From a bacterium (GTDB lineage Bacteria > JAHJDO01), in NCBI GenBank assembly GCA_030611945.1, contig JAUWOV010000016.1, positions 1 to 24,294 of the forward strand: 24,294 nt of DNA, in the 5' to 3' direction. The notes beneath the pieces were generated by a model. That model worked only from the letters and a program-made list of their open reading frames with translations, was not told the DNA's origin and made no database searches. This document shows positions 7,911 through 15,790 of this stretch, piece after piece (positions within the stretch are counted from its first letter, which is position 1; the number at the start of each line of letters is the position of its first letter). A program made the translations under genes and the position numbers.

Positions 7911-8456
7911 CTACTTTATCAAACTTACTATTTGTTTAAACTTATCCGTACCTGCTTCTCTTAATAACTCAAACACCACCATCTCTGTGGAAACGGGAAT
8001 TGCGCCTGTTTGAGCCATTCTTTCAAAACCAGTTTCTTTATTGTTTTTAGTTCTGGATGATATAGCGTCTTTAACAAAGAACACAGAATATCCTGACTTT
8101 AGTCCGTCTAAAGCTGTTTGCGTTATGCAAACATGGGATTCTATACCGCATAATATTAAGTTGTCTTTTTTTAGTTCTTTCAGTTTTCTTGAAAAATCGT
8201 TATTGCCGAAACAGCTAAAACATATCTTCTCTATCGGCTGCCATGGAACTATTAAATCCTTTATTTCAGCAATGGTTGAGCCTAATCCTTTTGGATATTG
8301 TTCGGTTATTATAATTGGAATATTAAGTATTCCGGCAGATTTTATTAATGTGACAGTATTGCTAATAACAGTGTGCTTGTCGGATATTTTAGGAATAAGC
8401 CTTTCCTGCATATCAACAATAATAAGCACGCTGTCTTGTATGGAAAGATTTTTCAT
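7911..8456 (-). CDS. Isochorismatase-like cysteine hydrolase
   Basis: 181 residues from the ATG at 8456. The frame stays open to an ATG at 8513 with a modest AGGG site, so a 200-residue form is possible. I prefer the shorter form because family members begin about ten residues before the VDMQ motif, and because a promoter (8478-8506) lies inside the extra 19 codons. Catalytic residues of the nicotinamidase/isochorismatase fold are visible: D15 in IIVDMQERL, K77 in IEKICF and the nucleophile C110 in CGIESHVCI. The substrate is unknown; members hydrolyse nicotinamide, isochorismate and various amides. It follows the acyl carrier protein gene, but nothing ties it to that pathway. Confidence 0.85.
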   Translation of the reverse strand: MKNLSIQDSVLIIVDMQERLIPKISDKHTVISNTVTLIKSAGILNIPIIITEQYPKGLGSTIAEIKDLIVPWQPIEKICFSCFGNNDFSRKLKELKKDNLILCGIESHVCITQTALDGLKSGYSVFFVKDAISSRTKNNKETGFERMAQTGAIPVSTEMVVFELLREAGTDKFKQIVSLIK

Positions 8457-8477
8457 ATCAAGAGTATAATTAGCTGA

Positions 8478-8506
8478 ATTATATCTTAAAATATGATAGG
8501 GGTCAA
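8478..8506 (-). promoter_or_regulatory. Probable promoter of the isochorismatase-like gene
   Basis: On the minus strand TTGACC (8506-8501), a 17-base spacer and a perfect TATAAT (8483-8478). The expected transcript start near 8471 is about 15 bases before the ATG at 8456. No strong ribosome site lies between, as also seen at argB and argD. Confidence 0.55.
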
Positions 8507-8530
8507 AACTCATTTTAGCCCTAATTCTTT

Positions 8531-8785
8531 TTATCTTTCTTCATCTTTTAAGGTAAGAACAAATTGGTAAACATCCTCAAGTGTCCGGATGTTTCTGATG
8601 CGTTGGTCAGCACGTATTTTAATGCCAAATTTCTGCTGCAAGGCAACAACCAGATCAACAACATCCAGACTGTCCAAGCCCAGATCTTCAAAAATATTCG
8701 CTTGCGGTAAGAGTTTTTCTTTTTTAATCTCAAAGGATTCCTCAAATACCTGATTTATTTTATCTATAATTTGCTGCTTATCCAT
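8531..8785 (-). CDS. Acyl carrier protein
   Basis: 84 residues, acidic and helical. The phosphopantetheine serine is S39 in EDLGLDSLDVVDLV, the signature of type II ACPs. It carries growing acyl chains as thioesters. The GGAGGG ribosome site lies inside the last codons of the upstream fic gene, and only one base separates the fic stop from this ATG, so the two are co-expressed. Its likely partners are the FabF-type ketosynthase and FabG upstream. Since no fabD, fabH or fabZ is nearby, this is probably a second, specialised ACP and not the main acpP; that is an inference from context. Confidence 0.92.
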   Translation of the reverse strand: MDKQQIIDKINQVFEESFEIKKEKLLPQANIFEDLGLDSLDVVDLVVALQQKFGIKIRADQRIRNIRTLEDVYQFVLTLKDEER

Positions 8786-8786
8786 T

Positions 8787-9857
8787 TTAAATCCCTCCTA
8801 TTTTTCTATAACTCGTGCTACGTCCCTGGCCAATACGTTCAACTTTTTTAAGTCGCAGCAGCTTATTGAGTGATTGTCTGACAGTTGGATGGGCAATTTT
8901 TGTTTTTTTAGCAATTTCAAGAGGAGTAGCTTCATCTACATTCTTAAGATACTGCCAAACTGTCTGTTGTTTTTTAGTGAGAAGTTTCTCTATGTTTTCC
9001 TTTGACAATAATTCTACTGCCATTTGTGATTGTTTCAAGAAAATAGTAAAAAAGAAATCAAGCCATGATGTAATATCTTCATGTTCAGTGTTAAGTGTTT
9101 TTTGACTTCTGCGGAGCGCAATATAATATTCCGGTTTGTTGTCCTCAACCAGCTTCTCATGAGAAATGTAAGACATATATAAATATCCCTCTTTTAGTAA
9201 AAGAAGGTTTGTGAGGACACGGGAAAGTCGACCATTACCATCTTGAAACGGATGAATCTTTAAAAATTCCACTAAGAAATTAGCAACAACAAGCGATGGA
9301 TGGAATTTCTTTTCTTCAAGCGCTTTTTGGGTCCATTCAACTAATTCCTGCATTTCTTTGGGAGCAAGAAAGGCGCATGTGGTATCAAAAAGAATATCGA
9401 TTGATTGGCCAGCTTTGTCTATCATATGCACTTTATTCTCCTGTTTCTTGTATTCACCTAGATGCCCTTGATCCTTCTCAACATGCTTAAGAAGTTCGCT
9501 ATGGAAATGTTTAATAGTGTTTTCATTAAACTGAAGCTTCTTCCACGAATTAAAAACATTCTCAAGTAATTCATAATATCCTCTAGCTTCCTGTTTGTCG
9601 CGATCAATAAACTTTTGAATAGAAATACCACGCATCATCTTCTCAATATCTTCATCCGAAAGCCTAGCGCCCTCAATACGAGTGGATGCGCCGGTAGAAG
9701 TAATCAAAACAGATCGTTTGAGACGACCTAAAACTTGAGAGCCTAATTGCGCTCCCCCAATCCATTGTCCCTGCAATTTATCGATTTGCGCTATCTTTGA
9801 CCAAATACTATCAGGAATATTCTGAAGCCGTTGGTCAAAAGGATTATTTTTTGTCAT
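8787..9857 (-). CDS. Fic-domain protein with C-terminal winged helix
   Basis: 356 residues from ATG 9857-9855; an in-frame TTG twelve bases upstream lies inside the repeat region. The layout has an N-terminal Fic-N-like helical part with the inhibitory motif STRIEG (58-63), the core HPFQDGNGRLSR with catalytic H202, and a C-terminal winged helix (about the last 65 residues: TPLEIAKKTKIAHPTVRQSL). Fic enzymes usually transfer AMP to Ser, Thr or Tyr of a target protein, and the N-terminal motif keeps them off. The DNA-binding tail and the repeats overlapping its promoter suggest self-regulation. It splits the ketosynthase from the ACP gene and is not part of ordinary fatty acid synthesis. The target is unknown. 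Confidence 0.92.
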   Translation of the reverse strand: MTKNNPFDQRLQNIPDSIWSKIAQIDKLQGQWIGGAQLGSQVLGRLKRSVLITSTGASTRIEGARLSDEDIEKMMRGISIQKFIDRDKQEARGYYELLENVFNSWKKLQFNENTIKHFHSELLKHVEKDQGHLGEYKKQENKVHMIDKAGQSIDILFDTTCAFLAPKEMQELVEWTQKALEEKKFHPSLVVANFLVEFLKIHPFQDGNGRLSRVLTNLLLLKEGYLYMSYISHEKLVEDNKPEYYIALRRSQKTLNTEHEDITSWLDFFFTIFLKQSQMAVELLSKENIEKLLTKKQQTVWQYLKNVDEATPLEIAKKTKIAHPTVRQSLNKLLRLKKVERIGQGRSTSYRKIGGI

Positions 9858-9861
9858 AAAT

Positions 9862-9900
9862 TTATCCAATATTTTATCTATATCGGATTATATCGGATTA
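9862..9900 (-). promoter_or_regulatory. Putative operator repeats at the fic promoter
   Basis: TATCGGATTA occurs twice in tandem at 9881-9890 and 9891-9900. An imperfect inverted copy (TTATCCAATA, 8 of 10 matching in the opposite orientation) is at 9862-9871. The tandem copies cover the -10 element of the fic promoter, so a protein bound here would block transcription. The winged helix of the Fic protein itself is the obvious candidate. Confidence 0.6.
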
Positions 9901-9915
9901 GCGAAATTAAGTCAA
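9887..9915 (-). promoter_or_regulatory. Promoter of fic-acp
   Basis: On the minus strand TTGACT (9915-9910) lies in the last codons of the ketosynthase gene. It is followed by a 17-base spacer and a perfect TATAAT (9892-9887). The transcript would start about 20 bases before the fic ATG and continue into the ACP gene. Confidence 0.7.
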
Positions 9916-11136
9916 ACTTTTGCACACCAGCGCTGCGTTAATCCCGCCGAACGCAAAGCAATTTTTCACCATAATTTTAATTTCTTTGTTTAATGGTTTC
10001 ATTACATGATAAATGCCTTCACAATCAGGGCTTACTTTCTCAAGATTTAGAGTAGGATATATGCACCCTTTTTTCATCATTGCCAAAGAAACAATTAGTT
10101 CCAATGCTCCTGATGCGCCGAGCGTATGTCCGATATATCCCTTCAAACTGCTTACTGGAACAAGATCTCCGAATATCTCCCCTATTGCCTGAGCTTCTTC
10201 CTTGTCACCTTGCGCCGTTGCTGTTGCGTGAGCATTGATATAATCAACATCCTTTGGTTCTATATGCGCATTGCTTAAGGCATTACTGATACACGAAACC
10301 ATACCAGCTCTGCTGGACTGGCTGATATGAGCTCCATTTCCGCATGTATGATATCCAATAATCTCAGCGTATATTTTCGCCTTCCTTGCTATGGCCCTTT
10401 CATACTCCTCCAGAACAAGTATCCCACTTCCTTCTCCACATACCAAACCGTCCCGTTTCACGTCAAAAGGCCGCGGGGTTTTATTAGGAGATTGATTATA
10501 ATTTGTTGATGTTGCAAAGAGAATATCAAAAGATCCGGTAACAGTTGGATGAGTTTCTTCTGCTCCGCCGCATAATACTGCATCTTGTTCGCCTAACCTG
10601 ATCAGATCGCAGCCTGCTCCAATAGCCTGCAATGCAGATGCGCACGCAGCAGAGGTTGCCATAACACAGCCTGTTATTCCCAGATACTGAGACACATTCA
10701 TCGCTGCTGTATGTGAAATACATTGAAAGAATTTTGTTGAATTAAGCTGGGTCAGATCTTTTTTGGGTATCATAATTTCAAAGGTTTCGCTAAGACTTTG
10801 AGCGCTTCCTGTAGTTGACCCAATAATACATCCAATCCTTCCTGTAGATAATCCTTCACGGTCTATATCAGCGTCTGAGATAGCTTGCTGCGCTGCCTGC
10901 GCTGCAAAAATACTCATTCTTCCCATTGACCGTCTGTTCTGACGCGGTATCAATTTTTCGTTTTTCATCTCCGCAGGCGCCGCAACTAAACTGCGCAGAC
11001 CGATGTACTGGTTCCAATCATCCATATAACGAACAGCGCTTTTCCTTTGTTCAATTCCCGCAGTAAGAGCAGGAACGTCATTGCCTAGAGGAGAAACAGC
11101 TCCGACACCAGTTATTACTACCCGTTTTAATTGCAT
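9907..11136 (-). CDS. fabF: FabF-type beta-ketoacyl-ACP synthase
   Basis: 409 residues, condensing enzyme of the KAS II class. It joins malonyl-ACP to an acyl chain with loss of CO2. The catalytic triad is complete: C165 in TSAACASALQ, H303 in NAHATATAQGD and H337 in KGYIGHTLGASG, with K332 in place. The N-terminal KRVVITGVGAVSPLG is typical. The start overlaps the upstream flavoprotein gene by ten bases. Whether it serves primary fatty acid synthesis or a specialised chain is open. The flavoprotein neighbour and the absence of other fab genes favour the latter, so the gene symbol denotes the family only. Confidence 0.92.
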   Translation of the reverse strand: MQLKRVVITGVGAVSPLGNDVPALTAGIEQRKSAVRYMDDWNQYIGLRSLVAAPAEMKNEKLIPRQNRRSMGRMSIFAAQAAQQAISDADIDREGLSTGRIGCIIGSTTGSAQSLSETFEIMIPKKDLTQLNSTKFFQCISHTAAMNVSQYLGITGCVMATSAACASALQAIGAGCDLIRLGEQDAVLCGGAEETHPTVTGSFDILFATSTNYNQSPNKTPRPFDVKRDGLVCGEGSGILVLEEYERAIARKAKIYAEIIGYHTCGNGAHISQSSRAGMVSCISNALSNAHIEPKDVDYINAHATATAQGDKEEAQAIGEIFGDLVPVSSLKGYIGHTLGASGALELIVSLAMMKKGCIYPTLNLEKVSPDCEGIYHVMKPLNKEIKIMVKNCFAFGGINAALVCKSLT

Positions 11137-12629
11137 AATCTCTGCTCAATAAAATGATTATATTTTTCTTTTCCAACAATAGTTCTTCCAACAATAAATG
11201 AAGACATCATTGCCCCTACCACTCCCGGTAGCATAGAACTCTGACCCGCAGCATATATATTACGAAGAGGAAGCTTTCCAAAAAGATTAAACTGTCCGAT
11301 TTTCTGTTTCACGCCGTATGCTGACCCGTCAGGAGAATTTAAATAATCTCTGAACGTCAGGATAGATGCAGAATCTATTACTTTAAAAGAATCCTTATAC
11401 TCCGGGAACTTTTCAATAATACGCTCTTTGATACTGCTGACATGCTGTTGTTTATATTTTCGGTAATCAGAAGGGCGACTCCCCGGCTTTGAAAACTTCC
11501 ATGCTTCCACATGCTCAGGGAAAGACACTTCAAGCGCGCTCAATACATGATAGAATTTCCCATTTACTTCTTCCGCATTCTGCATAATTACCAAGGCAGG
11601 CATCCCGCTATTTCCCGGATCAAGCAGCCGGTTTATATCCGCTGTTGGAAATAGAGAGGTGATTGTTGGAGTAAAGTCATCTGCTGAGTTAGGAGATTCC
11701 ACAACACCATACACTGAAAAGAACCCTGATGACGGTTCAAATGCTGACACCCGGTCAACAAAAGCCTTGCTCAAATGGTTATGAGGCAGGGTTCTTAATA
11801 TTTCCCCTGGATGTATTGTAAAGATACACTGGTCACAGGATATTTCTTCTCCTGTATTCAAAACAAAGCGTCCTACATAATTATTCTGTATATCAACACA
11901 CTCTGTAATATGCCTGTTGCACATGATTTCAATATCAAATTCTTTAAAATGCTTCTGAAATGCTCTGATAAACGCATCACCTCCGTCCTTTACTCTGGCA
12001 ACGGATTCATACAGGCTGTAACAGATTCTGCTGTGGTTAGCAAACGAAACCTCTCGAGGCTTAACTCCATAACACATGCTGTACCTAGCCAGCAGCGTCT
12101 TCAACTTAGAGTTGTCAGTCAATTGGTTTAGAACATCATCAAGAGTTAGAAAATCCTCATCTAAAGCGCTCACAGACATAGAAATTTTACGCAAATCCAT
12201 GGAAGCAGTTTGAGTACAGACATTTTTGGCCATAGCAAAATATTTGTCTACGGCATGTTCTTCGCATGGAAAGTATTCCTTTATCTTTTCTATTGTTCTC
12301 TGATAACCTGTCGGCAGATTATATGTTGTCTGTTCCGGGCCAAGTATAAACTGGTTGTTTTTCTCCTCTGACAGATAAATGGGCTGGATATGATCCTTAA
12401 TACCAAGAACCATCAGCATATCCTGAAGAATCCCGTTCTTATAGAATCCGCCTGTAAAGTGAAATCCAGTATCAAAAGGGATGCCTTGAGAATAAAATCG
12501 CCTCAATGATCCTCCGATATGCGCGTTTTTTTCAACAAGAAGCACTTTATGCCCATTCATGCCAAGTAAAAGCGCAAGTGTCAGACCGCTGACACCGCTT
12601 CCAACAATTATGTCATCATATTTTTTCAT
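11127..12629 (-). CDS. Phytoene desaturase-like FAD oxidoreductase
   Basis: 500 residues. The N-terminal FAD-binding motif is DDIIVGSGVSGLTLALLL (G10, G12, G15), followed by VEKNAHIGGSLRRF. The C-terminal part reads RNIYAAGQSSMLPGVVGAMMS, the FAD-contacting end of the CrtI / carotenoid isomerase / retinol saturase group. Such enzymes desaturate, saturate or isomerise polyene or acyl chains. No phytoene synthase or other carotenoid gene is present. The gene sits between fabG and fabF, with a ten-base overlap into fabF, so an ACP-bound or lipid-derived chain is the more likely substrate. That is inference. Similar flavoproteins beside FabF and ACP have been discussed in proposed ladderane lipid clusters of anammox bacteria. 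Confidence 0.85.
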   Translation of the reverse strand: MKKYDDIIVGSGVSGLTLALLLGMNGHKVLLVEKNAHIGGSLRRFYSQGIPFDTGFHFTGGFYKNGILQDMLMVLGIKDHIQPIYLSEEKNNQFILGPEQTTYNLPTGYQRTIEKIKEYFPCEEHAVDKYFAMAKNVCTQTASMDLRKISMSVSALDEDFLTLDDVLNQLTDNSKLKTLLARYSMCYGVKPREVSFANHSRICYSLYESVARVKDGGDAFIRAFQKHFKEFDIEIMCNRHITECVDIQNNYVGRFVLNTGEEISCDQCIFTIHPGEILRTLPHNHLSKAFVDRVSAFEPSSGFFSVYGVVESPNSADDFTPTITSLFPTADINRLLDPGNSGMPALVIMQNAEEVNGKFYHVLSALEVSFPEHVEAWKFSKPGSRPSDYRKYKQQHVSSIKERIIEKFPEYKDSFKVIDSASILTFRDYLNSPDGSAYGVKQKIGQFNLFGKLPLRNIYAAGQSSMLPGVVGAMMSSFIVGRTIVGKEKYNHFIEQRLCN

Positions 12630-12641
12630 ACAGAGACAACC

Positions 12642-13382
12642 TTAGAGAGCCAGACCGCCGTTAATACCAATGACCTGACCATGAATATACATATGCTTTT
12701 CTGTGCATAAAAAGTTCACTACCGATGCAACGTCATCAGGATTCCCAAATCTCTGCAATGGAATAAGCGGAAGAATTTTATCTTTCGGAAGATTTTCAAT
12801 CATATCTGTTTCAATCACGCCCGGAGCAACAACATTAACAAGAATATTCTTCTTGCCAACCTCCAGCGCTAACGCCTTAGCAGCGCCGATTAATCCTGCT
12901 TTTGAAGCAGAATAGTTTACCTGACCCGCGCGGCCAACCTGTCCGGAAGCTGAGGATACAACAACAATGCGTCCACGCTTCTCTCGCAGCATTGGGAATA
13001 AAGCGAAGTGCATTACGTTATAAAACCCATCCAGATTTGTGGAGAGAACGGCATCCCATTCTTCTTTAGTCATCCATACTAGAAGATTATCTCTGGTAAT
13101 GCCTGTGTTGTATACAACTATGTAGGGAGCGTGCTCATCTACCTTTTTCTCCAGAACAGCTTCAGTTTCCTGATAATTGGAAACATCGAAAGAGAGTGTA
13201 TCACATGCTCTTCCTATTTTCTCGACCTCTTCTTTTACCTTCTTAGCGGCAGCATGGTTGCTTTTATAGGTTAGCCATATATCAAACCCTGATCGAGCAA
13301 GACGCAAGGCTATTGCACGTCCTATACCCCGGCTTCCACCAATAATCAGAGCAGTTTTTGCGTTACTATTTTTCTTGTTCAT
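12642..13382 (-). CDS. fabG: FabG-type 3-oxoacyl-ACP reductase (SDR)
   Basis: 246 residues from ATG 13382; a GTG one codon upstream is also possible. It is a classical short-chain dehydrogenase. The cofactor loop GGSRGIG is at residues 15-21, the NAG-like turn reads YNTG, and the catalytic residues are S144, Y157 and K161 in SSASGQVG and YSASKAG. The arginine after GGS favours NADPH. It reduces the keto group left by the ketosynthase. The start lies within the end of the upstream 49-residue gene (17-base overlap), and the flavoprotein gene follows after 12 bases. The family is broad, so a sugar or other alcohol substrate cannot be excluded, but the neighbours favour acyl-ACP. Confidence 0.9.
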   Translation of the reverse strand: MNKKNSNAKTALIIGGSRGIGRAIALRLARSGFDIWLTYKSNHAAAKKVKEEVEKIGRACDTLSFDVSNYQETEAVLEKKVDEHAPYIVVYNTGITRDNLLVWMTKEEWDAVLSTNLDGFYNVMHFALFPMLREKRGRIVVVSSASGQVGRAGQVNYSASKAGLIGAAKALALEVGKKNILVNVVAPGVIETDMIENLPKDKILPLIPLQRFGNPDDVASVVNFLCTEKHMYIHGQVIGINGGLAL

Positions 13383-13515
13383 CACAAGATTGATTCGAAT
13401 TCTCTTCTGACTTTAAATTTTTTTTATCTAATTTGCGTTGTTTTTTTTCTTCCCGCTTTTTCTTTTTTGCTAAATCTTTCATACGTCTTGCATATTGATA
13501 ATTAGGTCTTGCCAT
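13366..13515 (-). CDS. Small lysine-rich protein, 49 residues
   Basis: This frame is too short for most gene finders. It starts at ATG 13515 directly after the stop of the aminotransferase gene and has a very strong ribosome site (GAGGAGG) four bases upstream. It ends at TAG 13368-13366. The protein begins MARPNYQYARRMKDLAKKKK and continues with alternating lysine and glutamate, then an acidic tail with one cysteine. It looks like a charged single helix. I believe similar short proteins beginning M(A/G)RPNY occur in other bacteria, but I cannot confirm that here. Function unknown; RNA or membrane-surface binding would fit the charge. The overlap with fabG suggests coupled translation. Confidence 0.75.
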   Translation of the reverse strand: MARPNYQYARRMKDLAKKKKREEKKQRKLDKKNLKSEENSNQSCDEQEK

Positions 13516-14760
13516 TTATCCTCCTCTTAGCTCTTCAGCATTCTCTTTGATTTTTTTAATTGCTCTTACAATATCATCCATATCTTTTTTAGTTCCAAGA
13601 AGCATCTCCTGTCTCAGCCACACAGCCTCTTTCTTGGAAATTCGTTCTGTAACCGAACAGGAAGTATTGGAGAAGTCTATTTCCTTTCCATAATATGGGC
13701 AGGATAATGGACAAAAGCCCGGTCCTTTCCCTTTTTTCTGAAACAGTGGATTTTCATATAATGGGAATGGGTAACCGGGTCTAGCCGGAATCCCTTCTGC
13801 TTCAAGAGCTTTTAGGAAGAATTCCCTTGGAATGCCGCAAAACTTGTTTTCAAGATACTTGAATATATAAATATGATAAGGTCTTTTTGTTACTCTCGGA
13901 TCTGTTTTTAAGGTTTTGATCCCGTCTATTTGCGAGAGCTTTTCATCTAAATATTCTGCATTTTTCCTGCGTTTGTCTTCAAGTCCTTCAAATCTATCTA
14001 ATTGGACAGTCAAGAGCGCTGCCTGAAACTCTGTCATACGGTAATTTCCTGCAAGAATATAGTGCTCATACCACCCTTTGCCCTTTCCTCTGCCGCAATT
14101 CGTGTATGAGCGGGCAGCTTCTGCAAGTTCAGAGTTGTTTGTTAAGAGTATTCCTCCTTCGCCTGCATTCAAGTTCTTGCTTGCCTGAAAACTAAACTCT
14201 CCAATATCTCCAATAGCGCCAACTCCTCTATTATGCCATCTGGCGCTCCATGCTTGCGCAGCATCCTCTATTACCTTTAAATTATGCTTAGATGCAATCT
14301 CCATGATCCTGTCCATATCAGCCGGATGACCTGCTATATGAACAGGCATAATTGCTTTTGTCTTTTTCGTAATTAGTTTCTCTATGCTCTCAGGATTGAT
14401 ACATAGAGTGTCTTCAGAGATATCGGCAAAAACAGGCACAGCGTTTGCTTTAAGAACAGAGCTGGCTGTTGCTATAAATGTATAAGCAGGAACAATAACC
14501 TCATCTCCAGCTCCAATCCCGCAAACAATGAGCGCAATTTCCAGACCAATTGTTCCGTTACATGTTGTTACGGCGTATTCTGCTCCCTGAAAATCGGCAA
14601 ATTTTTTCTCAAATTCAGCAATCTTTTCTCCATACCACCACTTGCCGCTGTCAATAACATCACAAACAGCTTTTTTTTCTTCTTCTCCAAAAACAGGCCA
14701 TGTGGAAAAAGATTTGGTTCTCGTTGGCAGATCACCGTTAATAGCAAGTTTAGTAGAGAT
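13516..14760 (-). CDS. DegT/DnrJ/EryC1 aminotransferase, non-standard start
   Basis: A PLP-dependent sugar-type aminotransferase. The cofactor lysine is K195 in FSFQASKNLNAGEGG, and HIAGHPADMDRI and EDAAQAW are typical of the family. The first ordinary start codon is a GTG at 14439, but that would give 307 residues and cut off a clearly homologous N-terminal part. The frame continues upstream for 107 codons and reads KLAINGDLPTRTK, then WPVFGEEEKKAV, the normal beginning of this family. This stretch has no ATG, GTG or TTG. An ATC at 14760 lies nine bases after GGAGG inside the end of the aldolase gene, and an ATT at 14742 is another option. I place the start at the ATC, giving 414 residues; a one-base assembly error is the alternative. 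The substrate is unknown. Confidence 0.8.
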   Translation of the reverse strand: MSTKLAINGDLPTRTKSFSTWPVFGEEEKKAVCDVIDSGKWWYGEKIAEFEKKFADFQGAEYAVTTCNGTIGLEIALIVCGIGAGDEVIVPAYTFIATASSVLKANAVPVFADISEDTLCINPESIEKLITKKTKAIMPVHIAGHPADMDRIMEIASKHNLKVIEDAAQAWSARWHNRGVGAIGDIGEFSFQASKNLNAGEGGILLTNNSELAEAARSYTNCGRGKGKGWYEHYILAGNYRMTEFQAALLTVQLDRFEGLEDKRRKNAEYLDEKLSQIDGIKTLKTDPRVTKRPYHIYIFKYLENKFCGIPREFFLKALEAEGIPARPGYPFPLYENPLFQKKGKGPGFCPLSCPYYGKEIDFSNTSCSVTERISKKEAVWLRQEMLLGTKKDMDDIVRAIKKIKENAEELRGG

Positions 14761-15739
14761 TTTTCATATCCTCCAGAGTTTTTGGTTCATAATCAGTAGC
14801 ATGTCCTGATGTTCCAAAATCAATCATCTTACTCTTCACCCATTTTTTAATAGCTTCCCGCGCTTCTCCAAGATACTTTCTTTGGTCAAACACTTCCGGA
14901 TGTTCGGAAAAGTATTTTCTTATAGCTCCGGTACATGCAAGCCGACCGTCAGTATCAATATTTATTTTTCTAACACCAAGCTTGATAGCCTTCCGAATCA
15001 TATCTACAGGAACTCCCATTGCCTTCTGTACATTACCGCCATATTTATTTATCTCTTCTATTAATTCAGGAGGAACGCTTGAGGAACCATGCATAACAAG
15101 GGTTGTGTCAGGACAATTCTTATGCGTTTTCTCTATAATGTCAAATGCCAGGACCGGTGTTACTTTGAATTTGTGAGCTCCGTGAGAGGTTCCTATAGCA
15201 AGAGCTAAAGCGTCAACCTTTGTCTGTCGAATAAATTTTATAGCATCTTCAGGGTCTGTTAGAATAATCTCACTTGCAGCTATTTCGTCCTCAATTCCAC
15301 CAAGAGTTCCAAGCTCGCCCTCTACTGTAACTCCAAATTGATGCGCATATTCAGCTGCTTTTTGTGTGATTTCAGCATTGCCCTCAAAACTTCTTGGTGT
15401 TTTCCCATCTTCTTCCAGAGAACCGTCAATCATTACAGAAGTAAAGCCCAGATCTATAACCTCTTTAATCAGTTCAAGGCTGGATCCATGATCCAGATGC
15501 AGAGCAATAGGAATATCTTTGTATGTATCTGCCACAACATTAACCATCGCAACTAATAATTTCTTGTCTGTGTATTTAAGCGCTGTTTTGGAGACCTGAA
15601 GTATAACCGGAGACTTGGTTTCATCCGCAGCCCACACTATTGCCTGCAGCTGCTCCATGTCATTAACATTATAAGCCCCTACTCCGTAATCCCCCTTCTC
15701 TGCTTCATCCAGAACCTGTCTCATTGGTACTAGTGACAT
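14750..15739 (-). CDS. fba: Class II fructose-bisphosphate aldolase
   Basis: 329 residues. It splits or forms fructose 1,6-bisphosphate in glycolysis and gluconeogenesis using a zinc ion. The catalytic and zinc site is HLDHGSS, with H81, D83 and H84. GELGTLGGIED, IGTSHGAHK and MHGSSSVPPE are the other conserved loops. KINIDTDGRLA carries the phosphate-binding end. A ribosome site AAAGGAG lies seven bases before the ATG, and a promoter is at 15791-15818. It is the first gene of the unit that leads into the aminotransferase and lipid genes. A related aldolase such as tagatose-bisphosphate aldolase is possible but less likely from the motifs. Confidence 0.92.
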   Translation of the reverse strand: MSLVPMRQVLDEAEKGDYGVGAYNVNDMEQLQAIVWAADETKSPVILQVSKTALKYTDKKLLVAMVNVVADTYKDIPIALHLDHGSSLELIKEVIDLGFTSVMIDGSLEEDGKTPRSFEGNAEITQKAAEYAHQFGVTVEGELGTLGGIEDEIAASEIILTDPEDAIKFIRQTKVDALALAIGTSHGAHKFKVTPVLAFDIIEKTHKNCPDTTLVMHGSSSVPPELIEEINKYGGNVQKAMGVPVDMIRKAIKLGVRKINIDTDGRLACTGAIRKYFSEHPEVFDQRKYLGEAREAIKKWVKSKMIDFGTSGHATDYEPKTLEDMKNLY

Positions 15740-15790
15740 TTTGCTTCTCCTTTTAGTAGTTAACTATTATTAATTTAAATTTGAGTTCGC

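Noticed and set aside
8548-8745. Open frame in another frame of the ACP gene
   Set aside because: It is a shifted reading of the ACP codons with no ribosome site and no recognisable protein.
11811-12131. 106-codon plus-strand frame inside the flavoprotein gene
   Set aside because: Antisense shadow with no ribosome site, and its translation resembles no known protein.
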